Assembly (NCBI RefSeq): GCF_016722785.1 | Contig: NZ_JAEQNE010000001.1 | Span: 1,302,001-1,366,000 of the forward strand | Direction of reading: 5' to 3' | Source: Ramlibacter monticola | GTDB taxonomy: Bacteria; Pseudomonadota; Gammaproteobacteria; Burkholderiales; Burkholderiaceae_C | Length of the DNA stretch: 64,000 bases | Shown here: positions 36,498 through 46,482 of the stretch, piece by piece | How positions within the stretch are numbered: position 1 is the stretch's first letter | Layout of the letters: each line of letters opens with the position of its first letter | Notes under the pieces: model-generated | What the model was told of the DNA's origin: nothing | The model's input: only the letters and a program-made list of their open reading frames with translations | Database searches by the model: none | Made by a program: the position numbers and the translations under genes

Positions 36498-39137
36498 TCA
36501 GCGGAAGGTGATGGCGGTGGTCCGCGAGCCACCGAGCACCGGGGCGCTCGAGAACGCACGGATGCTGGTCGGACGGCTGTTGGTGGGCCAGTACGAACCA
36601 CGCGGATCCTGCGTCGAGCCACCCGCGATGATCTGGTCGAACAACCAGGCGCCGGTGCCGTCCACGACGGCGGTGCCGACCACGCACGCCGGGATGGCGT
36701 CGGTGCCGTTGCAGATCTCGCCGTTGCGCGACGTGCCGTTGGCGTAGGCGATGGTGATCCGCTGGCCGGCGCGCACCAGGTCCGTCCCGCCGACGGTCCA
36801 GCGCAGCTTGGCCGCGCGGTAGTCCTGCACCGTGAACTGGATGTCCTCGGCGGCGACGACCGTCACCGTGCCGGTGGCCGTGTTGTCGGACAGCAGGCCG
36901 GCGGCGTCCTTCACCTGGTAGCCGAAGGTGAAGTTGCCGGTGGCGTTGGGGCTGAAGGAGATCGAGCCGTTCACCGGGGTCGGTTGCGGGCCGAGCTGCG
37001 CGGGCCACGTGGTGAGCACCGCATCCTTCACGTCCGTGGCGCCGTCCGGATCGGTCGCGCCCAGCAGCAGGTTCATCACGTTGGTCTTCGCGACGACGCC
37101 GTTGATGGTCTGGTTGCCGGCCACCGGCTTGTCGTTCACCGGGGTGATGGTGATCGCGGCCACGGCCTGGTTGGAGACCTGGCCGTCCACCGTCACCGTG
37201 TAGTTCACGTTGTCGATGCCGTTCGCGTTGGCGTTCGGGATGTAGGTCAGGACACCGCTGGTGGACACGCTCGCCAGGCCCAGGCGGGGCGCCTGCGCGG
37301 TGACGGTCACGGTCGCCAGGTTCTGCGAGACGGCGTCACGCAGGCTGGTCATCACGCCGTTCAGCAGGACCTGGTCGTTGGCCAGCAGGTCGATCTGCAC
37401 GCCCTGGCCGGCCGGGCAGATCGTCGCGGCTTCCGCGGAGCAGTCCTCGTTGACCGAGGCGGCGTCGTTCACGGCCGCCGGCTGGCCCACCAGCATGGCG
37501 GCGCCGTGGGCGGTGTCGACCTTGCGCAGCACGGCGCCGCCCTTGGACGAAACGACGTTCACCTGGGACGGCGGGGCCTTCAGGGCCAGCACCTGGGCGG
37601 ACGTCCCCGACAGCTCCAGGCCCGCGCCCGCGCCGACACCGATGGAAACGCCGGGGGTCGCGGCATCGCCGGGGCCGTAGCCGGCCAGCGTCAGGGTCGC
37701 GGTCGGGTCGCTGGACACGGCGGCGACGGTCAGCGTGCCGTTCTCGGGACCGACGTAGTGGGCCGTGTTGATGATCACGTGGTCGGTGACCGGCACCAGC
37801 GTGTACGACGGGACGACCTGGCCGGCGGCGTTGCGCGAGCTGGTGTCCTCGATGCACACGTGGCTCGGCACGGCGGCGCCGGGCGAGCTCTGGCCCCAGA
37901 AGTCGTGGCCGGTGTTGCCCATGTCGTGGGCGGTGCCGACAGGCGCGGTGTACGGGCCGGCGTTCACCTTCGTCAGGCCGGTGGCCGGATCGGTGGTGAG
38001 GGCACCGCCGCAGGCCTGGTCGTAGAAGGAGATCACCGGGGTCACCAGCGGCTGCACCGGCTGGCCGGGGATGCGGGCCTGCACGGTGGGCGAGGCCTGC
38101 GCGAACACGTCGAGGTCGGTGAGAGCGCCGTTCGCGTCCGCCTTGTAGGTGGAGCGGGTGTTGGACACGTTGCCGGGGATCACGCCGGTCATCAGGCGGC
38201 CCATCATCGTGAAGTTGGTTTCGCCGTCGGCCGTATAGAACACGTGGCCGTCATGCGTGGGCGACGGAACGCGCACTTCGATGCGGAACGTGTTGTGGTT
38301 GCGCGTGACGGGGGTGCCGGAGGTGGCGCCGGACGAGTCGATCTCGTACGAGGTGTAGGGCGGCAGCGGGCTGCCCGTGACCGCGCCGACGCGGCCGGGG
38401 TCGGCGATGTACTTCTTGCCGGTGCCCGGGTTCGCGGCGGGAGCGGCGCCGGCGGCGACGGCCGCATCGTAGAACGGGTCGGTTCCGGCGGGGGCGCTCT
38501 GCAGGTCGGGCATCGGGGGCACTTCGGCGCCGCCGGCCGAGGCCGAGGGCAGCAGGAAGGGGCCGAGGGTGCCGTTCAGCGCGCACTCGAACGTGGTCGG
38601 GCAGCTCGTGCCGATGTCCAGCGTGTCGAAGATGCGGCCGCCGGCGACCTGGTCGTAGTAGCTCACGTCCGAGAAGGGCGTGATCACGCGGTAGTCGCCG
38701 TCGAAGGGCAGGCGCGGGATGTTCACGCGCAGGCGGGTGAACACCATCTGGTCGCCGTCGACGGGCGCGCCGTTGACGAAGGCGGACTCGAGCGCCAGCA
38801 CCAGGGTGGCCTTCAGGCCGGTGCCGGCATCGAGCAGCACGTTGTCGGTCGCGAAATAGAAATGCTCGTCGAAGTAGTTGCTCGGGAACTGCTCGGGGAT
38901 GGTGACGTCGCCCGGCAGCAGCAGGCACCAGCCGCCATCCACTTCGCCCTGCGTCGAGGGAGCGCAGAACTCCATCGTGATGCCGGACTTGTCCTGGAAC
39001 CAGGCCGGGAAGCCGCCGACCTGCGGGGAGCGGTCGATCGGGCCCAGCCGCTCGAGGCCGGCGTAGGCCGTGGTGGCGGACGCGGCAGCCATGGCGAGGA
39101 CCACCGCCGCCGAAATCATGTTGCGCTTCGGTTTCAT
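36498..39137 (-). CDS. Large secreted Ig/cadherin-like protein B
   Basis: An 879-residue secreted paralogue of protein A. The signal peptide ends near 26 (SATTAYA). The N-terminal domain keeps GFPAWFQDKSGITMEFC, DGGWCLLLPGDV and PFDGDYRVITPFSDV. The C-terminal half has the same Ig/cadherin-like modules (LTYIPNANANGIDNVNYTVT; VNDKPVAGN). Similarity along the whole length implies gene duplication followed by divergence. It starts 96 bases after the SCO gene on the same strand, with CAGGAAAG upstream of ATG 39137, so it is probably in the same transcript. Function unknown. Confidence 0.8.
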   Translation of the reverse strand: MKPKRNMISAAVVLAMAAASATTAYAGLERLGPIDRSPQVGGFPAWFQDKSGITMEFCAPSTQGEVDGGWCLLLPGDVTIPEQFPSNYFDEHFYFATDNVLLDAGTGLKATLVLALESAFVNGAPVDGDQMVFTRLRVNIPRLPFDGDYRVITPFSDVSYYDQVAGGRIFDTLDIGTSCPTTFECALNGTLGPFLLPSASAGGAEVPPMPDLQSAPAGTDPFYDAAVAAGAAPAANPGTGKKYIADPGRVGAVTGSPLPPYTSYEIDSSGATSGTPVTRNHNTFRIEVRVPSPTHDGHVFYTADGETNFTMMGRLMTGVIPGNVSNTRSTYKADANGALTDLDVFAQASPTVQARIPGQPVQPLVTPVISFYDQACGGALTTDPATGLTKVNAGPYTAPVGTAHDMGNTGHDFWGQSSPGAAVPSHVCIEDTSSRNAAGQVVPSYTLVPVTDHVIINTAHYVGPENGTLTVAAVSSDPTATLTLAGYGPGDAATPGVSIGVGAGAGLELSGTSAQVLALKAPPSQVNVVSSKGGAVLRKVDTAHGAAMLVGQPAAVNDAASVNEDCSAEAATICPAGQGVQIDLLANDQVLLNGVMTSLRDAVSQNLATVTVTAQAPRLGLASVSTSGVLTYIPNANANGIDNVNYTVTVDGQVSNQAVAAITITPVNDKPVAGNQTINGVVAKTNVMNLLLGATDPDGATDVKDAVLTTWPAQLGPQPTPVNGSISFSPNATGNFTFGYQVKDAAGLLSDNTATGTVTVVAAEDIQFTVQDYRAAKLRWTVGGTDLVRAGQRITIAYANGTSRNGEICNGTDAIPACVVGTAVVDGTGAWLFDQIIAGGSTQDPRGSYWPTNSRPTSIRAFSSAPVLGGSRTTAITFR

Positions 39138-39233
39138 GAAATTAGTCTTTCCTGTCAAGGGGTGATGGTGATCGCGAGCAACTACCGGATTACGCTTGCC
39201 CACGTTCATTGGTTTTTGTCGCTGGTACTGCGA

Positions 39234-39953
39234 TCAACCAGGCTGAGCGACACAGCCAGGCTTTGCTCCCGTGGACAGCGCTTGCGGCGCTGCCCGGTTG
39301 CACGGTTCGCGTCCCGCGCCTTCGTCCGCTGCGGACTTCGTGGCGCGTTGCGCTGCGATCAGTTCGTCGACCTTGGCCAGCACCTGCTGCGGCCGGTCGA
39401 CGTCGTAGAGGCGGGTCCAGCGGCCGCTCTTCGCGTCGCCGACCAGGATCTGGGCCGGGTGGTTCTCCGGCCTCGTGATGTGGATGCCGAAGGACTGCAG
39501 CGCCTGGGCGACGTTGCTGACATCGCCGGTGAGCCACAGCCAGCCCGCCTTCGGCTCGAAGTGCGCCGAGTACTCCTTCAGGCGCGCCGGCGTGTCGCGC
39601 ACCGGGTCCACCGTCATGGACACCAGGCGCACCTTCTTTTCCATCAGCGGCGCGAGGCTCGCCTGCAGCTGCGCGAAGGTCTGCGACACCATCGGGCAGA
39701 TGTCGGTGCAGTTCGTGTAGACGAAGCCGACGACCACGATCTTGTCGGCGAGCGCGTCGCTGGCCAGGCGCAGCTTGCGGCCGTCCTGGTCGACCAGCTG
39801 CGCGTCCACGGGGCGCACGGGCTTGCCCGTCACCGAGGCCGGCGGCTTCGAGGAATGCCCCTCGTGCCCGTCGCCGTGCGACCAGGCGCGCGGCATGCAA
39901 AGGGCCAGTCCCAGCATCAATGCCGAAACTGCGAGAGCTTTCTTCCTGTTCAT
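39234..39953 (-). CDS. SCO1/SenC family copper/thiol protein
   Basis: A 239-residue periplasmic thioredoxin-fold protein. The signal peptide ends near 25, followed by a His-rich stretch (SHGDGHEGH) that could bind metal. The SCO copper site is C82-TDI-C86 in VYTNCTDICP, with the distant His ligand H165 (ENHPAQ). The C-terminal 25 residues are a Cys-containing extension beyond the usual domain. GAGGAGAA precedes ATG 39953. It leads the transcript with the two Ig-like proteins and carries a perfect FNR-type box and a possible sigma-54 promoter upstream. It may load copper into the oxidase together with the SCO-cytochrome fusion. Confidence 0.88.
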   Translation of the reverse strand: MNRKKALAVSALMLGLALCMPRAWSHGDGHEGHSSKPPASVTGKPVRPVDAQLVDQDGRKLRLASDALADKIVVVGFVYTNCTDICPMVSQTFAQLQASLAPLMEKKVRLVSMTVDPVRDTPARLKEYSAHFEPKAGWLWLTGDVSNVAQALQSFGIHITRPENHPAQILVGDAKSGRWTRLYDVDRPQQVLAKVDELIAAQRATKSAADEGAGREPCNRAAPQALSTGAKPGCVAQPG

Positions 39954-40014
39954 CTGCACTTCTCCTCGGTTGTGTCCCCGTGCTGCAAACACAGCGCGGA
40001 TGTAACTCGTGTTA

Positions 40015-40031
40015 CGCAAGGGCCAGACCAA
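40015..40031 (-). promoter_or_regulatory. Possible sigma-54 promoter for the SCO operon
   Basis: On the minus strand TTGGTCTGGCCCTTGC has GG and GC with ten bases between and a perfect TTGC at -12; the -24 half is only TTGG. A GTGCC...GGCAC inverted repeat with nine bases between the arms lies about 15 bases further upstream at 40040-40058 and could bind an activator. Confidence 0.4.
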
Positions 40032-40112
40032 GAACGAAAGTGCCTCGCATTCCGGCACCTAGGACCGCGGGGGGTGGGCACACCCGGGACGGCAGAGGTG
40101 CTCGGAAGTTCT

Positions 40113-40126
40113 TTGATGTAGATCAA
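40113..40126. promoter_or_regulatory. Perfect FNR/ANR-type box TTGATGTAGATCAA
   Basis: The sequence matches TTGAT-N4-ATCAA exactly and is flanked by T and A, extending the palindrome by one base on each side. It lies 160 bases before the SCO start and 135 bases after the lytic transglycosylase stop (minus strand), so the SCO/Ig operon is the natural target. It implies control by oxygen through an FNR/ANR homologue. Confidence 0.65.
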
Positions 40127-40139
40127 AGCTCCGACAAAA

Positions 40140-40260
40140 CCCTAAGGACAGGCTGGAGGGCGTGGAAACGGGAAAAGACGGTGGGGAATGGGACCGGGGG
40201 AATTCCCCACGATTGGGTGGGGGTGCGGAACCCCGTTCCCCCAGGGAACCGGAAGGCGGT
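40140..40260. other. G/C-tract spacer with GGGGAATTCCCC palindrome
   Basis: No gene is visible. The stretch holds GGGGGAATTCCCC with flanking ACGATTGGG, followed by GGAACCCCGTTCCCCCAGG, a set of short inverted repeats just after the lytic transglycosylase stop (minus strand). The same kind of string appears at about 36.41 kb next to ACGACCGGG. It may be a 3' structure or a family of small intergenic repeats. Confidence 0.4.
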
Positions 40261-40902
40261 TCAGTCCGCGCCGCTCTGGAGGCGGTGGTAGCGCGAGATC
40301 ACGCGGGGCACGTAGGCCTGGGTCTCGGCATTGCGCGGAATGCCCCCGGTGCGCTCCACGGCGCCGGGGCCGGCGTTGTAGGCGGCCAGCGCCAGCGCCA
40401 GGTTGTTGCCGAAGCGGGCGAGCAGATCCTTCAGGTAGCGGGCGCCACCGTCGACGTTGGCGGCAGGATCGCGCGGGTTGGCGACATTGAGGGTGCGGGC
40501 CGTGCCGGGCATCAGCTGCATGAGGCCCAGCGCGCCCTTGGGCGAGACGGCCGCCGGATTGAAGCCGGACTCCGTCTCGATCACGGCCTGCAGCAGCGCC
40601 TCCGGAAGGCCGTGGGTGCGCGCAGCGGCGCTCACCAGGGGGGACCAGGCCTCGCGCCGCTTCGCGAGCGTGCCGGACTTGCCGGCGGTGGCCGCCGCCA
40701 GGGCCGGCGTGGCGGCGCGCGGGGCCCCCGGGACCGCAGGTTCGGGTTCGAACGGGCCGTCAAGATTGCTCAAAAGCAAGCCTTCGTCGCCTTCATCCGT
40801 GACCTGGATGGGCGCCTGTGCGGCCTGGGCGGCGCCGAGGGCGGCGCAGCACAAGGCGGCGGCGCCGGCCCGCAGGCGCCAGCGTGTACGTGGATCGGAC
40901 AT
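40261..40902 (-). CDS. Lytic transglycosylase (SLT family)
   Basis: A 213-residue periplasmic enzyme that cuts peptidoglycan glycan strands. The signal peptide ends near 28 (GAAQA). The SLT domain is C-terminal (about 85-205), with catalytic Glu in ETESGFNPAAVSPKGALGLM followed by QLMPGTA and AAYNAGPGAVE. Start ATG 40902 has GGAG upstream; an upstream in-frame start at 40968 is less likely. It is divergent from the gspG gene by 135 bases. Such enzymes often open the wall for large secretion machines, which fits its place. Confidence 0.9.
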   Translation of the reverse strand: MSDPRTRWRLRAGAAALCCAALGAAQAAQAPIQVTDEGDEGLLLSNLDGPFEPEPAVPGAPRAATPALAAATAGKSGTLAKRREAWSPLVSAAARTHGLPEALLQAVIETESGFNPAAVSPKGALGLMQLMPGTARTLNVANPRDPAANVDGGARYLKDLLARFGNNLALALAAYNAGPGAVERTGGIPRNAETQAYVPRVISRYHRLQSGAD

Positions 40903-40986
40903 CGACTGGGGCTCCGGGGGATTGACCGGCCCTGCAGCCGGTGCTGTGATCGCAGTCGCAAGTCCCACGCCAGCACCTCCTTACGC

Positions 40987-41002
40987 GGGCACCAAATTTG
41001 CG
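40987..41002 (+). promoter_or_regulatory. Sigma-54 promoter candidate for gspG
   Basis: GGGCACCAAATTTGC has GG at 40988-40989 and GC at 41000-41001 with ten bases between, GGCAC at -24 and TTTGC at -12. This is one of the best matches in the window. It lies about 36 bases before ATG 41038. Confidence 0.6.
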
Positions 41003-41037
41003 ACGGCTTGCAAGCCAACAAACCATAGGGACTCTCC

Positions 41038-41472
41038 ATGCGCCAAATTCCCCACCCCTGCCAGTCGCGCCGGTTGCGGCGCGGCTTCACCCTGCTCGAA
41101 CTGCTGGTCGTGCTGGTCGTGCTCGGCCTGCTGGTCAGCATCGTGGGCCCGCGTTACTTCAGCCAGCTCGGCAAGTCCGAGGGCAAGGCGGCCCAGACCC
41201 AGATCGCCAGCATCGTCAAGGCGCTCGACATGTACCGCCTCGACGTGGGCAAGTACCCCACGACCGAGCAGGGCCTGGCCGCCCTGAGCGCGGCGCCCGC
41301 CAACGAGGCGCGCTGGCGCGGCCCGTACCTGGCCAAGACCGTCCCGGCGGATCCCTGGGGCCGCGCCTATGTCTACAAGTCGCCCGGCGACACCGCCGAA
41401 TTCGACCTGATGTCCTTCGGCAAGGACGGCGCCCCCGGCGGCACCGAAGAAAACGCCGACATCACCTACTGA
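41038..41472 (+). CDS. gspG: GspG-type major pseudopilin
   Basis: A 144-residue type II secretion pseudopilin. The cleavage site is RG|FTLLELLVVLVVLGLL with Glu at +5. The rest fits GspG closely: LDMYRLDVGKYPTTEQGLAAL, WRGPYLAKTVPADPWGRAYVY and the calcium-loop end FDLMSFGKDGAPGG. It is followed after 18 bases by gspF, and the pair is cotranscribed up to a terminator at 42711. This is the most canonical pseudopilin of the set and is the counterpart of OxpG in the Geobacter system. Confidence 0.93.
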   Translation: MRQIPHPCQSRRLRRGFTLLELLVVLVVLGLLVSIVGPRYFSQLGKSEGKAAQTQIASIVKALDMYRLDVGKYPTTEQGLAALSAAPANEARWRGPYLAKTVPADPWGRAYVYKSPGDTAEFDLMSFGKDGAPGGTEENADITY

Positions 41473-41490
41473 TCCCGCGGAGCGCGGACC

Positions 41491-42687
41491 ATGCAATTCC
41501 AGGTCAAGGCCCTCGACGGGCGCCGGGGCATCATCCAGCTCACGCTGGACGCGGGCACGCTCGACTCGGCACGCCAGCAGGCGGAGCACCAGGGCCTGCG
41601 CGTCATCGCGGTGGCGCCGGTGCGCAAGCTGGCCTCGCTGGGCACGTCGATCGGGCGCAGCAAGGACTTCCCACTGGTGCTGTTCAGCCAGGAGCTCGCG
41701 ACGCTGCTCAGCGCCGGCCTGTCGCTGATCACGGCGCTGGAGAGCCTCGCGGAGAAGGAGCACGACAGCGGCACGCGCAAGGTGCTCGCGTCGATCGTAC
41801 GGCTGCTCTACGAAGGCAAGTCGTTCTCGCAGGCGCTGGCGCAGTTCCCCGGGACCTTCCCGGACCTGTACGTGGCCCTGATCCAGTCCAGCGAGAAGAC
41901 CGGCGCCATCCACGGCGGCCTGCAGCGCTACGTGGCCTACCGCACGCGCATCGACATGCTCACGCAGAAGATCGTCAGCGCCTCGGTCTACCCGGTGCTG
42001 CTGCTGCTGGTGGGCATGGGCGTGCTGCTGTTCCTGGTGGGCTACGTCGTGCCGCGCTTCAGCACGGTGTTCGGCGAGGTGGGCGCCAAGCTGCCCTGGC
42101 TGTCGCAGGTGCTGATGAATTTCGGCAGCATGATCAACCAGCACGTGGGCGCCCTCGCCCTGTCGGCGGTCGCGCTGGCCGCGGTCGCGGCGGGCCTGTG
42201 GCAGGTCACCGCCGTGCGGGCCGCGCTGGGACAGGCCATCCTGGCCCTGCCCGGCGTGCGCGAGCGGGTGTTCCTGTACCACGTGACGCGCCTCTATCGC
42301 TCGCTGGGCATCCTGCTGCAAAGCGGCATCCCGATCCTGCAGGCGATCGGCATGGCGCGCGGGCTGATCGGGGCGCGCATGGGCGTCCTGCTGGACCAGG
42401 CCGCGCAGCGCGTGCGCGAGGGGCAGCCGCTGTCGCAGGCCTTCGAGGCCAACCACCTGTCCACGCCGGTGGCGCTGCGCATGCTGCACGCCGGCGAGCA
42501 GGCCGGCAACCTGGGCGCGATGATGGAGAAGACGGCGGACTTCTACGACGAGGAGATGGGCCGCTGGATCGAATGGTTCGTGCGCCTGTTCGAGCCGCTG
42601 CTGATGGTGTTCGTCGGCGCGGTGATCGGCGTGGTGGTGATCCTGATGTACATCCCGATCTTCGAGCTGGCGGGATCGATCCGATGA
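41491..42687 (+). CDS. gspF: Type II secretion inner-membrane platform protein GspF
   Basis: A 398-residue polytopic protein with two T2SSF domains, about 65-190 and 270-390, and three transmembrane helices (near 168-190, 215-240 and 370-390). Family segments are visible: FSQELATLLSAGLSLITALE, QSSEKTGAIHGGLQ and HAGEQAGNLGAMMEKTADF. It anchors the ATPase at the base of the pseudopilus. It is separated from the other machine genes by the oppositely oriented Ig/SCO block, so the system is encoded in two plus-strand parts. Confidence 0.93.
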   Translation: MQFQVKALDGRRGIIQLTLDAGTLDSARQQAEHQGLRVIAVAPVRKLASLGTSIGRSKDFPLVLFSQELATLLSAGLSLITALESLAEKEHDSGTRKVLASIVRLLYEGKSFSQALAQFPGTFPDLYVALIQSSEKTGAIHGGLQRYVAYRTRIDMLTQKIVSASVYPVLLLLVGMGVLLFLVGYVVPRFSTVFGEVGAKLPWLSQVLMNFGSMINQHVGALALSAVALAAVAAGLWQVTAVRAALGQAILALPGVRERVFLYHVTRLYRSLGILLQSGIPILQAIGMARGLIGARMGVLLDQAAQRVREGQPLSQAFEANHLSTPVALRMLHAGEQAGNLGAMMEKTADFYDEEMGRWIEWFVRLFEPLLMVFVGAVIGVVVILMYIPIFELAGSIR

Positions 42688-42710
42688 CGAGGAGGGCCTG
42701 AGGAGGCAGA

Positions 42711-42735
42711 GGGCCGGCGCATGCCGGCCCTTTTT
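42711..42735 (+). terminator. Terminator after gspF
   Basis: Perfect eight-base stem GGGCCGGC / GCCGGCCC around GCAT, followed by TTTTT, 24 bases after the gspF stop. Confidence 0.92.
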
Positions 42736-42766
42736 CATGGCGCGCGGCGCCGGAGCCCATTGAAAA

Positions 42767-42794
42767 GGGCACGGACCCTTGCGGACCCGTGCCC
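42767..42794 (-). terminator. Terminator of the NtrC-type regulator gene
   Basis: Stem GGGCACGG / CCGTGCCC with a 12-base loop; on the minus strand it is followed by TTTTC. It faces the gspF terminator, as expected between convergent genes. Confidence 0.8.
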
Positions 42795-42834
42795 AACCCT
42801 CGACAGGCCGGCCGCGCGGCGGCCGGTGGACGAA

Positions 42835-44298
<1,464 letters not shown>

Positions 44299-44308
44299 TG
44301 CTCTCTTC

Positions 44309-45886
44309 CTATCCCTTGAAATGCAGGCGCACCTGCGTGCCCACGTTCGGCTCGCTGCTCAGCGCCACGAAACCACCGAAGCGCTCCATCGCTCGCTTCA
44401 ACATCGGAAGCCCCACCCCCAGCCCATGGGACTTGGTGGTGTGGAACGGCCGGAAGGCCGTTTCCAGCTGCTGCTCCGTCATCCCCACCCCCGAATCGCT
44501 GAACACCAGGTCCACCCCGTCCGGATTCTTCACCTTGCGCATCTCGATGCGCAGGTCGCCGCCGCGGGGCATGGCCTCCACGGCGTTGGAAATCACGCTG
44601 TGCAGGGCCTGCCGCACGAGCGACGTGTTGCCCTGCACCTGCGTGCCGCAGACCTCGCCGCGCTCCCAGTGCAAGCGCACGCCGGAGCGATCGAAGGTGG
44701 GCGCGAAGGAGGCCAGCAGGGTGTCCAGAATGGCGCAGAGGTCCACGGGTTCGGTCTCGCCCATGATCGGGCGCGAGTACAGGAGCAACTCCCGTACCCA
44801 CTGCGACAGGAAGTCGACCTGGGTGATGATGTCCTGCGCGTTCTTGCGCACCGGCAGGTCGTCGGTACAGGCGGCGAGCTCCGCGCTGGAGCGCACGCTC
44901 GCCAGCGGGTTGCGCAGGCTGTGCGCCAGCGCCGTGGCCATCTCGCCGGCGAACACCTGCGACTGCGCCTCGAGCAGCTGCTTCTGCTGCTGCTGCAGCA
45001 CGCGCGAGCCGCGCCGCACGATGCTGAACAGGCCGAGGTAGATCACGACGCCGCCGGCCAGGGTGGTCATCCACACCAGCAGCTGGCCCGCGCGGATCGA
45101 GTCCATCAGGTGCCGCGGCTCCTTGTAGACCTCCACCACCGCGACGACCTCGCCCTTGGGGTCGGTCAGCGGCACGTAGTTCTCGATGAAGAATTCCCTG
45201 GGCTCCACCACGAAGCGCTGCTCCGAGCGCTCCGACATGTTGCCGGCGTGGTGCTTGGCCACGTCCATCTTGGAGGCGAAAGCCTCCCTGAGCTCCTCGT
45301 TCTCGTGCGTGAAGGTGCCGATCAGGTCGCGGTTGGTCGACCAGACGATCTTGCCGTCGCGGGCGTACACGCTCGTGAGCAGCACGTCGGGCAGGGTTTC
45401 GAGGTGCTCGTACACCTCGGACCGCGCCTGCGCCACCACCTTCGGCGACAGGCCCGCGCTCCACGTATCCCCGCGCGGATCGAGGAAGGGCACCAGGCTG
45501 ACGGCGCCGATCTGCGCGGCCTCGACGCCGAGGCAGTTGTAGATGAACTGCGCGGTCAGCAGGGCGTCGCGCTGCAGCGCCTGCTGGGTCACGAAGTGGG
45601 ACAGCACCGTGCCCGTCACGGCGGCCACCGGCAGCAGCGCCGCGAGACTGGCGATGGAGAACCACCGCAACAGGTTGAAGGGCCGCACCGGCGCAGCCGG
45701 ACGGGGCTCTTTCGTGTTGGCCGATGGGACGGGGGCTACTGCGGGCACAGGCTGGCTTGGCGGCGCGGTTTCAATGGCTTGGGAGGTGGCCGCGGTCGAG
45801 GCAAAGCGGGGCCAGCGCCACCGGCCACGGCGCAGGCCCGTCGGGAAACTCAAGCGGTCGCCAGGCAATCCGGCGAGAGGCTTCAC
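44309..45886 (-). CDS. Sensor histidine kinase partner of the NtrC-type regulator
   Basis: A 525-residue membrane kinase. After a Pro/Ala-rich cytoplasmic N-terminus, TM1 lies at about 80-103. A periplasmic sensor domain of Cache-like type follows (VYARDGKIVWSTNRDLIG; EFFIENYVPLTDPKGEVVAV), then TM2 at about 240-262, HisKA with phospho-His near 322 (ALAHSLRNPLASVRSSAE) and HATPase (SVISNAVEAMPRGG; SGVGM; GLGVGLPML). GTG 45886 is chosen because AGGAGG sits six bases upstream; longer in-frame starts lack such a site. Its sensor layout resembles that of the kinase at 14077-15474. Confidence 0.88.
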   Translation of the reverse strand: MKPLAGLPGDRLSFPTGLRRGRWRWPRFASTAATSQAIETAPPSQPVPAVAPVPSANTKEPRPAAPVRPFNLLRWFSIASLAALLPVAAVTGTVLSHFVTQQALQRDALLTAQFIYNCLGVEAAQIGAVSLVPFLDPRGDTWSAGLSPKVVAQARSEVYEHLETLPDVLLTSVYARDGKIVWSTNRDLIGTFTHENEELREAFASKMDVAKHHAGNMSERSEQRFVVEPREFFIENYVPLTDPKGEVVAVVEVYKEPRHLMDSIRAGQLLVWMTTLAGGVVIYLGLFSIVRRGSRVLQQQQKQLLEAQSQVFAGEMATALAHSLRNPLASVRSSAELAACTDDLPVRKNAQDIITQVDFLSQWVRELLLYSRPIMGETEPVDLCAILDTLLASFAPTFDRSGVRLHWERGEVCGTQVQGNTSLVRQALHSVISNAVEAMPRGGDLRIEMRKVKNPDGVDLVFSDSGVGMTEQQLETAFRPFHTTKSHGLGVGLPMLKRAMERFGGFVALSSEPNVGTQVRLHFKG

Positions 45887-46320
45887 GGAGATCCTCCTGG
45901 TGTCAGTTCTCGGGCTGCCCAAGACCCCACTGACGCCACAACTCATAAAGGCGTTTTCATTATTGAAGGATTCGCCACGAACTTGCAATTCGTCACGATC
46001 AACTCGGCACGAAAGTGCCACGAAATAAGATAAGCGGTGTCGCATCCTCAGGCTTTGTGCGACTTGACAGGCTGGGGCATTCGTTGCTGCATCTGCCCGC
46101 GCGGAACCTGCCCGGCGCAAGGCCCTCACTGGCCCCACAGAGCCTCTGGCACGAAATACTGGCCTTGTCATCGAGCAGGGTTGACCGCCCAACCGCCCGG
46201 CAGTTCCGGTCGGCGACCGCCTGTAAGCAAAAGCAAGCAGGATGGTGAAATTCGCAACGGTGACGCGGCGCGGACGCTTCATGCGAACGGGCGAGGCGCG
46301 GCGACGACCAGGCGGAAAGA
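45887..46320. other. Upstream region of the sensor kinase, no gene seen
   Basis: About 430 bases between the kinase start and the tRNA terminator. No convincing coding frame was found. It contains the dyad GGCAC-GAAA-GTGCC at 46005-46018, related to the GTGCC/GGCAC dyads at 40.04 kb and 15.55 kb, and an AT-richer stretch about 45940-45965 that probably includes the kinase promoter. Confidence 0.5.
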
Positions 46321-46324
46321 AAAA

Positions 46325-46347
46325 AGCCCCGCTGATTCAGCGGGGCT
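46325..46347 (-). terminator. Terminator of the tRNA operon
   Basis: AGCCCCGCTG pairs with CAGCGGGGCT around ATT; on the minus strand it is followed by a T-rich run. It lies ten bases after the last tRNA-Asp. Confidence 0.92.
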
Positions 46348-46356
46348 TTGCAGGTC

Positions 46357-46433
46357 TGGCGGAGTGGACGGGACTCGAACCCGCGACCCCCGGCGTGACA
46401 GGCCGGTATTCTAACCGACTGAACTACCACTCC
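46357..46433 (-). tRNA. tRNA-Asp (GTC), copy 2 of the operon
   Basis: 77 bases including encoded CCA. The anticodon loop CTGTCAC gives GTC; D-arm AGTTCAGTCGGTTAGAAT and T-loop GGTTCGAGTCC are canonical. Last tRNA before the terminator. Confidence 0.97.
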
Positions 46434-46482
46434 GCGTCGGTGCCGGCTTTCCGCTCCTTCGAGCGCAAGCGCCGGCCAAACT

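Noticed and set aside
36192..40121. Plus-strand open frame of about 1300 codons opposite Ig-like protein B and the SCO gene
   Set aside because: Low-complexity Gly/Val/His/Arg translation without motifs; the minus strand encodes signal peptides and conserved domains.
40140..40300. Small coding frames in the spacer upstream of the SCO gene
   Set aside because: None has a ribosome site, recognisable sequence or plausible composition; the spacer is better explained by regulatory sequence.
42792..42810. CCCAACCCTCGACA shared with the leader of peptide 2
   Set aside because: A 14-base match, but located after the NtrC-type gene rather than before a start; without more copies it may be chance in GC-rich DNA.
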